From Erysipelotrichaceae bacterium (GTDB lineage Bacteria > Bacillota_I > Bacilli_A > Erysipelotrichales > Erysipelotrichaceae): 5,204 bases of DNA. Shown in pieces: positions 1-5,204 of this stretch (positions within the stretch are counted from its first letter, which is position 1; the number at the start of each line of letters is the position of its first letter). The stretch covers positions 1 through 5,204 of the forward strand of contig JAFOMB010000133.1 of NCBI GenBank assembly GCA_017419065.1, given 5' to 3'. The translations under genes and the position numbers were made by a program. Under the pieces are notes generated by a model that had not been told where the DNA came from, did not search any database, and worked only from the letters and a program-made list of their open reading frames with translations.

Positions 1-1061
1 GGAACATCGAAGCCGTCGATGCCTACTATGAAGCGGAGTATCAGGGAAGCTTCGTGGGACCTACCGTCAACTGGATCAACAATCTCTCCCTGGCACTGGT
101 CTCCGGTTTCGGGGCTGTCCTTTACCTGTATAACAGGATCACCTTGGGCAACATATCTACCTTCATCCTCTATTCCCGCAAGTTCTCAAGACCGATCTCG
201 GAACTCGCCAATATCTTCGCGGAACTGCAGTCCGCTCTTTCCGCTGCGGAAAGAGTCTTCGCCCTGATCGATGAAGAGACAGAAGTCTCTGATGTCAGGA
301 ATCCTATCATACTGGAAGATGTCGAGGGAAGGGTGAAGTTTGAGGATGTCAGCTTCTCCTACCTTCCGGGAAAGGAAGTCCTGCATCATATCTCCTTAGA
401 GGCCTATCCGGGCCACATGATCGCCATCGTCGGTCCTACCGGTGCCGGAAAGACTACCATCATCAATCTGCTGATGCGCTTCTATGATCCGGATTCCGGA
501 GTGATCAGTGTAGACGGCCACCCGCTGACGGATATCAGCCGGGAATCCTTGCGGAGACAGTTCACGATGGTCTTGCAGGAGACGTGGCTGTTTGAGGGAA
601 GCGTCTATGACAATGTCGCCTACGGCAGTGAGAATGCGACCAGGGAAGATGTCATCCGTGTCTGTAAGGAAGCCCATATCCACAACTTCATCATGTCGTT
701 AAAGGACGGCTATGATACGATACTCACCGATGACGGTGTCTCGATATCCAAGGGACAGAAACAGCTGCTGACGATCGCCAGAGCCATGCTGTCGGATGCC
801 CGCATCCTCATACTCGATGAAGCAACATCCAATGTCGACTCCCATACGGAGAAGCAGATCCAGAAGGCCATCCGCAAGCTCTGTCAGGACAGGACGACCT
901 TCATCATCGCCCACCGTCTTTCCACGATACAGGAAGCCGATCACATCCTGGTATTGCAGAAGGGAAAGATCATCGAGGAAGGCAATCACGAACAGCTCCT
1001 GGAAAGAAAGGGCTTCTATGCTTCCTTATTCAATGCTCAATGGGAAAACGGGACCGTGTAA
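1..1061 (+). CDS. ABC exporter half-transporter (membrane + ATPase), 5'-truncated by window edge
   Basis: The reading frame is already open at base 3 and lacks a start in the window, so this is the C-terminal 352 residues of a protein normally near 600. It would sit in the cytoplasmic membrane and use ATP to export a substrate that cannot be told from sequence. Bases 3 to about 270 encode the last membrane helices (around WINNLSLALVSGFGAVLYLY) and the linker ending in AAERVFALID, typical of type IV exporters of the YfiC/YknU/MsbA kind. The ATPase domain is complete: Walker A GPTGAGKTT (432-458), Q-loop Gln (576-578), signature ISKGQ (744-758), Walker B ILILDEA with catalytic Glu (804-824), D-loop SNVD and H-loop His (912-914). 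The signature deviates from LSGGQ, as is common in heterodimeric exporters of Bacillota, so the partner subunit may be encoded just upstream, outside the window. GTG at 54 is internal, not the start. Confidence 0.95.
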   Translation, partial: NIEAVDAYYEAEYQGSFVGPTVNWINNLSLALVSGFGAVLYLYNRITLGNISTFILYSRKFSRPISELANIFAELQSALSAAERVFALIDEETEVSDVRNPIILEDVEGRVKFEDVSFSYLPGKEVLHHISLEAYPGHMIAIVGPTGAGKTTIINLLMRFYDPDSGVISVDGHPLTDISRESLRRQFTMVLQETWLFEGSVYDNVAYGSENATREDVIRVCKEAHIHNFIMSLKDGYDTILTDDGVSISKGQKQLLTIARAMLSDARILILDEATSNVDSHTEKQIQKAIRKLCQDRTTFIIAHRLSTIQEADHILVLQKGKIIEEGNHEQLLERKGFYASLFNAQWENGTV

Positions 1062-1077
1062 CAGCGGTCCTTTTCTA
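1046..1077 (+). terminator. Rho-independent terminator after the ABC exporter gene
   Basis: A GGACCG (1051-1056) / CGGTCC (1065-1070) stem with an 8-nt loop is followed by TTTTCT. The loop contains the TAA stop codon, so the left arm is coding. An A-run before the stem can pair with the T-run after it. It ends the exporter transcription unit and separates it from the DUF4230 gene. Confidence 0.8.
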
Positions 1078-1087
1078 TATAGGGAAG

Positions 1088-1117
1088 TTGATAGAGGAAA
1101 ATCATTCTTGATAAAAT
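1088..1117 (+). promoter_or_regulatory. Candidate sigma-A promoter for the DUF4230 gene
   Basis: TTGATA (1088-1093) and TAAAAT (1112-1117) are separated by 18 nt, immediately downstream of the exporter terminator. Transcription would be expected to begin about 7 nt after the -10, at or very near the ATG at 1124. That would leave almost no leader. This is a visual match only. Confidence 0.5.
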
Positions 1118-1123
1118 AGAAGT

Positions 1124-1870
1124 ATGGAAAAAGAAAACAAGCCTGTCGAACAGACAGAGAAAAAAGAAAAGGCTTCTCTCTGGTCAAGAAGACCGAGAGC
1201 CGGATTCTTCCGGGGACTTTTATGGGGCTTCCTCATCGGTGTCGTCACTCTGTGGTGTCTGACGATGAAAGGCTGCGAACCGTTCAAGAAGATTCAGCAG
1301 GCCAAGGAAGACTTCGATGTGATGATCACGTCGCATTTCTTCTCCTATACAGCCATGGACTTTGAGAACGTCATTCTGCAGGAGGCAGAAGAACATAAAG
1401 AACTCGTAGTCATGGAACAGCCTCTGGAAGTCACGACAACTGTGACCAAGGCCGGACTTGGAAATCTGGAGATCTTCTCCAAGGCCAAGACGATCACCTA
1501 TTTCGGGACCGGTGTCTTTACCGTCGATCTAAACAAGGTCGAAAAGACCGATATCACTGTCGATACCTATGGAAAGACTGTGACCGTGCGCATCCCGAAG
1601 CCGGCTTTACAGTATCTCAATGTCGATCTGGAGAAGACGCAGTTCGAGGATACCGAGAAGGGTTTCCTGGCCTTCGGTGACCTCGTGCTGACGATGGAAC
1701 AGCAGCAGGAGATACAGCGCAGCATCGAATCCAAGATGAGAGAGACGCTCTCTCATGAAGACATTCAGGCCCAGGCGAGAGAATTCGCCACGATGAAGGT
1801 CTGGGAAGTCTTCCAGCCGCTCATCACCTCCGTTTCTTCTGACTACCGCGTCGTCGTGGAGTTCAAATAA
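1124..1870 (+). CDS. DUF4230 domain protein, single-pass membrane-anchored
   Basis: A 248-residue protein of unknown function. Residues 1-25 are charged and cytoplasmic (ending SRRPR). Residues about 28-48 form one hydrophobic segment (FFRGLLWGFLIGVVTLWCLT), and the rest should lie outside the membrane by the positive-inside rule. The outer part matches the DUF4230 pattern: an early segment around KELVVMEQPLEV, a central YFGTGVFTVDLNKV, then VTVRIPKPAL and a C-terminal amphipathic helix with QQQEIQRSIESK. I assign the family from memory of these features, not from a search. ATG 1124 is the only sensible start: TGA closes the frame at 1109-1111, and the next Met is residue 48, beyond the membrane segment. 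No good Shine-Dalgarno is spaced correctly (GAGG at 1094-1097 is too far upstream). Its stop overlaps the next gene's start by 1 nt, so the two are probably co-translated. Confidence 0.88.
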   Translation: MEKENKPVEQTEKKEKASLWSRRPRAGFFRGLLWGFLIGVVTLWCLTMKGCEPFKKIQQAKEDFDVMITSHFFSYTAMDFENVILQEAEEHKELVVMEQPLEVTTTVTKAGLGNLEIFSKAKTITYFGTGVFTVDLNKVEKTDITVDTYGKTVTVRIPKPALQYLNVDLEKTQFEDTEKGFLAFGDLVLTMEQQQEIQRSIESKMRETLSHEDIQAQAREFATMKVWEVFQPLITSVSSDYRVVVEFK

Positions 1871-1872
1871 TG
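1858..1872 (+). promoter_or_regulatory. Ribosome binding site and TAATG coupling junction
   Basis: GGAG (1858-1861) lies 8 nt before ATG 1870, and the upstream stop TAA (1868-1870) shares its last base with that ATG. The arrangement fixes the start of the hydrolase gene and indicates translational coupling with the DUF4230 gene. Confidence 0.75.
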
Positions 1873-2511
1873 AAGAAACTGGCCGTCGTCATGCGGGAAA
1901 TGAAAGGGAGTGGTCCTTTCGACCGCAAATACTATCTCGGGAAGGCATATTTGGACATGCTGGAAGACTGTGGCGCGTCTGTATGGCCTATCCTGAGTGA
2001 AAGAAACATCGAAGATGCCGTTGCTTTTTGCGACGGCCTTTTGATACCCGGAAGTCCCAATGACACCCATCCTTCCTACTATGGAGAGGAAGTCTTAGAG
2101 GGCAAGACGACCTATGAGGTCGATGAATACGCTCTGGACAAGGCGGCGATCAAAGCTTTTCTTGCGGCCGGAAAGAAGATCCTGGGGATCTGTGCCGGAC
2201 TGCAGGAGCTCAATGTCTACTATGGAGGTTCTCTCTATCAGAAGATAGAAGGTCATTCCGAAGGCAGGCATCCTGTCTGTATCGATAAGGGAAGCCGTCT
2301 CTACGAAATCTATAATAAGGAAGAGATCACGGTCAATTCCTGGCACTCCCAGGCTGTCAAACGGCTCGGAGAAGGACTCAAAGTCACGGCATTATCCAGA
2401 GACGGTATCGTGGAAGCCTTTGAGAACGATCAGGTCCTGGCAGTGCAGTGGCATCCGGAAATGATCGATGACCGGGAATTCTTCGTGTATTTTCTGGAAA
2501 AGGTGTTATAA
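1870..2511 (+). CDS. Class I glutamine amidotransferase-like hydrolase (peptidase C26, gamma-glutamyl-GABA hydrolase type)
   Basis: A 213-residue cytoplasmic enzyme of the PuuD-like peptidase C26 family, which hydrolyses gamma-glutamyl amide bonds. The true substrate here is unknown. The nucleophile elbow is KKILGICAGLQELN with Cys108 (codon 2191-2193), and the other triad members are His195 and Glu197 in VQWHPEM. The substrate-loop motif PGSPNDTHPSYYGEE (about residues 60-74) corresponds to the family's GG.D..P..YGE, with the usual GG replaced by PGS. GICRG, usual in the family, is GICAG here. The length is a little below the roughly 240 residues typical of the family. The start overlaps the DUF4230 stop, so the two form one operon. 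Its last codons overlap the -10 element of the psuK promoter. The fold and catalytic class are secure. A gamma-glutamyl-GABA role is only the family default; puuD is not assigned because no putrescine genes are visible. Confidence 0.9.
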   Translation: MKKLAVVMREMKGSGPFDRKYYLGKAYLDMLEDCGASVWPILSERNIEDAVAFCDGLLIPGSPNDTHPSYYGEEVLEGKTTYEVDEYALDKAAIKAFLAAGKKILGICAGLQELNVYYGGSLYQKIEGHSEGRHPVCIDKGSRLYEIYNKEEITVNSWHSQAVKRLGEGLKVTALSRDGIVEAFENDQVLAVQWHPEMIDDREFFVYFLEKVL

Positions 2512-2512
2512 T
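2504..2512 (+). promoter_or_regulatory. Extended -10 promoter of psuK-psuG
   Basis: TGTTATAAT is a perfect TGn-TATAAT extended -10 element and overlaps the last codon and stop of the hydrolase gene. No convincing -35 hexamer sits 16-18 nt upstream (the bases are CGTGTA-like), which fits an extended -10 promoter. The predicted transcription start is near 2519, inside the left arm of the palindrome at 2511-2546. Confidence 0.7.
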
Positions 2513-2546
2513 AAATTTGCATTTAGAGAAATAAAGGCAAATTTAT
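2511..2546. repeat. 36-bp palindrome over promoter, RBS and start of psuK (putative operator)
   Basis: ATAAATTTGCATTTA (2511-2525) is the reverse complement of TAAAGGCAAATTTAT (2532-2546), with 14 of 15 positions paired (A2521/G2536 mismatch) around a 6-nt centre GAGAAA. The outer ten bases of each arm match perfectly. The left arm begins within the -10 and spans the predicted start of transcription. The right arm contains the Shine-Dalgarno AAAGG and the AT of the psuK ATG. As DNA it is well placed to be a repressor operator, and the winged-helix domain of PsuK is the obvious candidate ligand. As RNA it could only fold fully on read-through transcripts from upstream. Confidence 0.7.
2533..2537 (+). 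promoter_or_regulatory. psuK ribosome binding site inside the palindrome
   Basis: AAAGG lies 7 nt upstream of ATG 2545, within the right arm of the inverted repeat. It supports ATG 2545 as the start, which preserves a complete winged-helix domain. If the full palindrome folded in RNA, both this site and the first two bases of the start codon would be base-paired. Confidence 0.6.
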
Positions 2547-3639
2547 GACTGAGAGAGAAAAACAGATATTGGAGATCATCCGGAAAGACCCGATGATCTC
2601 ACATAATGAGATCGCCAGGATCCTGGATATTTCTTCAAATACTGTAGCTGTACACATTTCCCATCTTCTGAAAGAAGGGAATATTTTAGGAAAGGCCTAT
2701 ATTGTGAAAGATGACGACTATTTCGTCGGGATCGGTGCTGCCAATCTCGATCTCTATGGAAAGTCCGAGATCCCGATCCGGGAACACTACGATCATCCGA
2801 GCCATATCGAATCCTCTGTCGGCGGTGTCACCAGAAACATCCTCGACAATCTTTCGCGTTTAGGTGTCCGGACAAAGCTTCTGAGTGCGGTCGGAGATGA
2901 CTACTTCGGAGAGATCATTCTCCATCAGTCTGAAAAACAGGGGATCGATACTTCCCTGGTCAAGAAGGTGAAGGGTTCTTCTTCCGGTATCTTCATGCAG
3001 GTACTGGATGAGAAGAACGACATGCATATGGCCTTATGCGATATGTCTGTCATCCACAATATCGATGTATCCTATCTGAAGGACAACGACAAAGTCCTGC
3101 AGAACGCCAAGGCGATTGCCTTTGACCCAAGCCTGCCGCCTTCCTCTGTGGAGTACCTCCTGGAGAATTACTCCCATAAGGCCCTCTTCTTAGATCCGGT
3201 CTCTGATCTCTATGCGGAGAGGATCGCTCCGTATGTCGACAGAGTCTTCGCAGTCAAGCCGAATACGACAGAGCTGGCAGCCATGACCGGCATGCCGACA
3301 GGCAATTTCAAGGAAGTCAAAAAGGCAGCGGCCAGTCTGATCGAAAGAGGCGTGAAGAGAGTATATGTCTCTCTGGGAAAAGACGGCTGTCTCTATATAG
3401 ATAAAGACCGCTGTGTCCGCAGGAAATTCGCGGAAGAAAAGAAGATGGTCAATGCCTCCGGTGCCGGAGATGCCTTCTTTGCGGGTATCATCTACGGCTA
3501 TATGGAAGACATGGGGATCGAAGAGACCCTCGATCATGCCCTGGCAGCAGGGATCCTCACGATACGTTCTCATCAGGTCATCAGTCCTGACATGAGTACG
3601 ATAGAACTGGAAAATATTATAAAGGAGAATAAAAAATGA
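2545..3639 (+). CDS. psuK: Pseudouridine kinase (PfkB family) with N-terminal winged-helix DNA-binding domain
   Basis: Phosphorylates pseudouridine at the 5' position with ATP, the first step of pseudouridine breakdown; the specificity is inferred from the adjoining psuG. The protein has 364 residues, about 50 more than E. coli PsuK, because of an N-terminal winged helix-turn-helix (residues 1-54). Helices fall near 2-14, 19-27 (SHNEIARIL) and a recognition helix near 30-43 (SSNTVAVHISHLLK), followed by a wing GNILGKAYIV. The ribokinase fold starts near residue 58 (FVGIGAANLDLYG). PfkB signature 1 is GGVTRNILDNLSRLG (93-107), the NxxE metal motif is N240-E243 in KPNTTE, and signature 2 is NASGAGDAFFAG with the GAGD anion hole (306-309) and catalytic base Asp309. 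The same HTH-kinase architecture is known in sugar kinases such as YeiI. The stop overlaps psuG by ATGA. Autoregulation through the palindrome upstream is inferred. Confidence 0.92.
   Translation: MTEREKQILEIIRKDPMISHNEIARILDISSNTVAVHISHLLKEGNILGKAYIVKDDDYFVGIGAANLDLYGKSEIPIREHYDHPSHIESSVGGVTRNILDNLSRLGVRTKLLSAVGDDYFGEIILHQSEKQGIDTSLVKKVKGSSSGIFMQVLDEKNDMHMALCDMSVIHNIDVSYLKDNDKVLQNAKAIAFDPSLPPSSVEYLLENYSHKALFLDPVSDLYAERIAPYVDRVFAVKPNTTELAAMTGMPTGNFKEVKKAAASLIERGVKRVYVSLGKDGCLYIDKDRCVRRKFAEEKKMVNASGAGDAFFAGIIYGYMEDMGIEETLDHALAAGILTIRSHQVISPDMSTIELENIIKENKK
3621..3639 (+). promoter_or_regulatory. Strong RBS and ATGA overlap between psuK and psuG
   Basis: AAAGGAG (3621-3627) lies 8 nt before ATG 3636. 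The ATG shares four bases with the psuK stop (ATGA, 3636-3639), so the two genes are tightly co-translated. This is the strongest Shine-Dalgarno in the window, suggesting that PsuG is made at a higher level than PsuK. Confidence 0.8.
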
Positions 3640-4556
3640 ACCTGAAAGATTATCTGAGCATTACCCCGGAGATCGAAGAAGCGATCAGAGAGGGAAAACC
3701 GGTCGTCGCTCTGGAAAGCACGATCCTCTCCCATGGCATGCCATATCCGGAGAATGTTGATTTTGCCCACAAAGTAGAAGAAGTCATCCGTGCGGAAGGC
3801 GCCATCCCGGCTACGACTGCCATCATCGGCGGCAAGCTGAAAGTCGGTCTGACAGCGGAAGAGCTCGAGATCATGTGCAAGGCTGAAAACGTCGGCAAGA
3901 TCTCCAGAAGAGATGTCGCTGTTTATCTGGCTACCGGAAGAACAGGCGCTACGACTGTTGCGACAACGATGCTGATCGCCTCCCTGGCAGGTGTCCGTTT
4001 CTTTGCGACAGGCGGTATCGGCGGTGTCCACAGAGGCGGAGAAGTCACGATGGATATCTCTGCTGACCTGCAGGAATTCGCCAACACACCGGTCGCTGTC
4101 ATCACTGCCGGCTGCAAGCAGATCCTCGACATCGGCAGAACGCTGGAATACCTGGAGACATACGGTGTCCCGGTACTCGGCTTCAAGACAGACAAGTTCC
4201 CGGCCTTCTATTGCAAGGATTCCGGTTTCGGTGTTGACTATAAGCTCAACAGCGAAGAAGAAGCTGCCAGGATCTGCAAGACCAAGTGGGATCTCGGCTT
4301 AAAGGGCGGTGTCGTCATCGGCAATCCGATCCCGGATGAATATGCCCTGAACTTCGATGAGATGGAAGCTGTCATCAATGAAGCCCTCAAGATGGCTGAT
4401 GAAAGACACATCCGCGGAAAGGCTATCACGCCGTACTTATTAGCGACGATCAAGGATCTGACACACGGTGTATCCTTTGCCTCCAACGTACAGCTGGCTT
4501 TAAACAACGCCCGTGTCGCAGCCCGTATCTCGAAAGCCTACTGCGAACTCGCATAA
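3636..4556 (+). CDS. psuG: Pseudouridine-5'-phosphate glycosidase
   Basis: Cleaves the C-C glycosidic bond of pseudouridine 5'-phosphate reversibly to uracil and ribose 5-phosphate (EC 4.2.1.70), a cytoplasmic salvage step. The 306 residues match the family's usual length and are very strongly conserved: ALESTILSHGMPYPEN near the N-terminus, GAIPATTAIIGG (55-66), RRDVA..LA.G..GATTVATTM, FATGGIGGVHRG (123-134) and ITAGCKQILDIGRTLE. As I recall the E. coli enzyme, its active-site residues are Glu31, Lys93, His137, Asp149, Lys166 (Schiff-base lysine) and Asn289. The counterparts here are Glu27, Lys88, His132, Asp144, Lys161 and Asn284, at a constant offset of 4-5, so the enzyme should be active. 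It is the second gene of the psuK-psuG operon and is followed by a terminator. Nothing about it looks truncated or transferred. Confidence 0.97.
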   Translation: MNLKDYLSITPEIEEAIREGKPVVALESTILSHGMPYPENVDFAHKVEEVIRAEGAIPATTAIIGGKLKVGLTAEELEIMCKAENVGKISRRDVAVYLATGRTGATTVATTMLIASLAGVRFFATGGIGGVHRGGEVTMDISADLQEFANTPVAVITAGCKQILDIGRTLEYLETYGVPVLGFKTDKFPAFYCKDSGFGVDYKLNSEEEAARICKTKWDLGLKGGVVIGNPIPDEYALNFDEMEAVINEALKMADERHIRGKAITPYLLATIKDLTHGVSFASNVQLALNNARVAARISKAYCELA

Positions 4557-4571
4557 AAGATTAAATACAAC

Positions 4572-4600
4572 AAGAAGGTCTTATCTAAGGCCTTTTTTAT
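4572..4600 (+). terminator. Rho-independent terminator of the psuK-psuG operon
   Basis: AAGGTCTT (4575-4582) pairs with AAGGCCTT (4587-4594) around the loop ATCT, with one G-T wobble. The stem can extend three more pairs outward into a run of six T (4593-4598). It lies 15 nt after the psuG stop and closes the operon. Confidence 0.85.
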
Positions 4601-4642
4601 TTATGTGATGATGCAGGCGTATTATTGGCACATGTATAAAGA

Positions 4643-4648
4643 TATAAT
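4643..4648 (+). promoter_or_regulatory. Possible -10 element upstream of the right-edge ORF
   Basis: TATAAT occurs in an AT-rich gap after the psuG terminator. No good -35 is present at 16-18 nt (TATTAT at 4620-4625), and TTGGCA at 4625-4630 is too close (12 nt). It would give a leader of about 60 nt before ATG 4716. In AT-rich DNA such a match can arise by chance. Confidence 0.35.
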
Positions 4649-4671
4649 GACTTTGATGATGATTGCATAAA

Positions 4672-4689
4672 CTGTTGGTAAATAAACAG
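4672..4689. repeat. Short interrupted inverted repeat in the leader of the right-edge ORF
   Basis: CTGTT (4672-4676) and AACAG (4685-4689) flank an 8-nt centre. ATTG (4662-4665) and CAAT (4697-4700) lie roughly symmetrically outside them. It could be a weak operator or a leader hairpin, but short dyads like this are common in AT-rich DNA. Confidence 0.25.
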
Positions 4690-4715
4690 CATCAGACAAT
4701 TGTGAGAAAAAAAGT

Positions 4716-5204
4716 ATGAATAATTCAAAAACAAAAACAGCCCTTTCTATCATTCGGCAATTAAAGAAACGTGAAATCGCAGTTGATCAAATACCAGAAG
4801 ATTTATATTATGATTCGGCAATAATTGCGGCTGAACGAGAGTTAAATCTCAGGAGGCTTGTTAGCTGCGGTTATGATGTCTTAAGAAATGTCTTTTTTGT
4901 TAATGAAGCTATAACCGTAAACGCGGATGACGAATGTAACGAAGATGAGGAATGGGATGAAGATGGGGAATCATGCAATATTGAGGAAACTACTTTTTTG
5001 ACATTTGAAGATTATTACAAGTATCTGAATGGGAAAATATATGATAATGCATGCTACTATCAGTGCAATTTCAAAGCAGAGGATGTAGCTAAGTATAACC
5101 TGGATGTCGACAGAATGCTGTGCATGGATCATCTGAAAAACGAGACGATCGATAATTACTCAGAAGAGATATTTCCCGGTAGACAAGATCACGTTCTTCG
5201 CCAC
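4716..5204 (+). CDS. Unidentified acidic protein, 3'-truncated by window edge
   Basis: The frame opened by ATG 4716 stays open for 163 codons to the last base of the window, so the protein continues beyond it. I do not recognise the family. Residues 1-25 are basic and helical (KTKTALSIIRQLKKREIAVD). A segment around 33-64 (RELNLRRLVSCGYDVLRNVF) looks like a small folded module. Residues 71-85 are strongly acidic (DDECNEDEEWDEDGE). A region rich in Tyr and Asp follows (FEDYYKYLNGKIYDNACYY). Six cysteines are present (51, 74, 87, 113, 117, 136), but not in an obvious zinc pattern. No signal peptide or membrane segment is seen. The Shine-Dalgarno is poor (GAG 4704-4706, 9 nt from ATG). Base composition is roughly 40% GC, and codons such as ATA, TTA, CGA and GTT are frequent, unlike the upstream genes, so it may be an acquired gene. 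Confidence 0.7.
   Translation, partial: MNNSKTKTALSIIRQLKKREIAVDQIPEDLYYDSAIIAAERELNLRRLVSCGYDVLRNVFFVNEAITVNADDECNEDEEWDEDGESCNIEETTFLTFEDYYKYLNGKIYDNACYYQCNFKAEDVAKYNLDVDRMLCMDHLKNETIDNYSEEIFPGRQDHVLRH

Noticed and set aside
54..56. GTG as the start of the ABC exporter gene
   Set aside because: The same frame is open back to the window edge and encodes expected membrane-domain sequence before it, so the gene starts upstream.
19..267. Open frame of 82 codons on the + strand near the left edge
   Set aside because: It lies wholly inside the ABC exporter frame, which has unmistakable family motifs. It is a Ser/Pro-rich shadow with no RBS.
796..1119. + strand frame of 107 codons continuing past the exporter stop
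   Set aside because: It overlaps the exporter ATPase domain and the terminator. It is Arg/Ser-rich, typical of an out-of-frame translation, with no RBS.
2511..2546. The psuK palindrome as a Rho-independent terminator of the upstream hydrolase gene
   Set aside because: The stem is AT-rich and no T-run follows the right arm, which continues into the psuK coding sequence.
3190..3573. 127-codon reverse-strand open frame inside psuK
   Set aside because: Antisense shadow of the PfkB kinase domain; no family features.
3573..4031. 152-codon reverse-strand open frame across the psuK/psuG junction
   Set aside because: It is antisense to two strongly conserved genes, has no recognisable domain and no promoter or RBS on that strand. 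Long antisense frames are expected from the C-ending codon bias here.
1..5204. CRISPR arrays, tRNA or rRNA genes, insertion sequences, a riboswitch
   Set aside because: No regularly spaced repeats, cloverleaf-like or rRNA-like segments, transposase motifs or riboswitch-length leaders were seen. Nearly all of 1-4560 is protein-coding.

Overview
This 5.2 kb window reads as a compact, co-directional (all + strand) stretch of bacterial chromosome. The organism is probably a member of the Bacillota with medium GC content; an Erysipelotrichales-like gut bacterium is my guess from protein style and codon use, not a firm placement. The genes between 1 and about 4560 share a codon style rich in C-ending codons (ATC, GTC, CTC, TCC) and have short intergenic gaps, overlapping stop/start pairs, and U-tract terminators.

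Layout. (1) 1-1061: the 3' part of an ABC exporter half-transporter (end of the membrane domain plus a complete ATPase domain), closed by a terminator whose hairpin includes the stop codon. (2) 1124-2511: a two-gene unit, a membrane-anchored DUF4230 protein and a class I glutamine amidotransferase-like hydrolase (peptidase C26, gamma-glutamyl-GABA hydrolase type), joined by a 1-nt TAATG overlap. (3) 2545-4556: a pseudouridine catabolism pair. psuK is a PfkB-family kinase carrying an N-terminal winged-helix DNA-binding domain, and psuG is pseudouridine-5'-phosphate glycosidase. They overlap by ATGA and are followed by a terminator. (4) 4601-5204: a clearly more AT-rich stretch holding the start of an unidentified ORF that runs off the window.

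The kinase phosphorylates pseudouridine, and PsuG splits pseudouridine-5'-phosphate to uracil and ribose-5-phosphate, so the pair salvages the modified nucleoside from degraded RNA. No transporter for pseudouridine lies in the window.

The most interesting signal is a 36-bp palindrome (15-bp arms with one mismatch) at 2511-2546. It overlaps a perfect extended -10 promoter (TGTTATAAT), the Shine-Dalgarno and the first two bases of the psuK start codon. Together with the DNA-binding domain on PsuK, it suggests a self-contained autoregulated operon in which the kinase is also the sensor and repressor. Most of the window is otherwise ordinary. The only gene I could not identify is the AT-rich ORF at the right edge.
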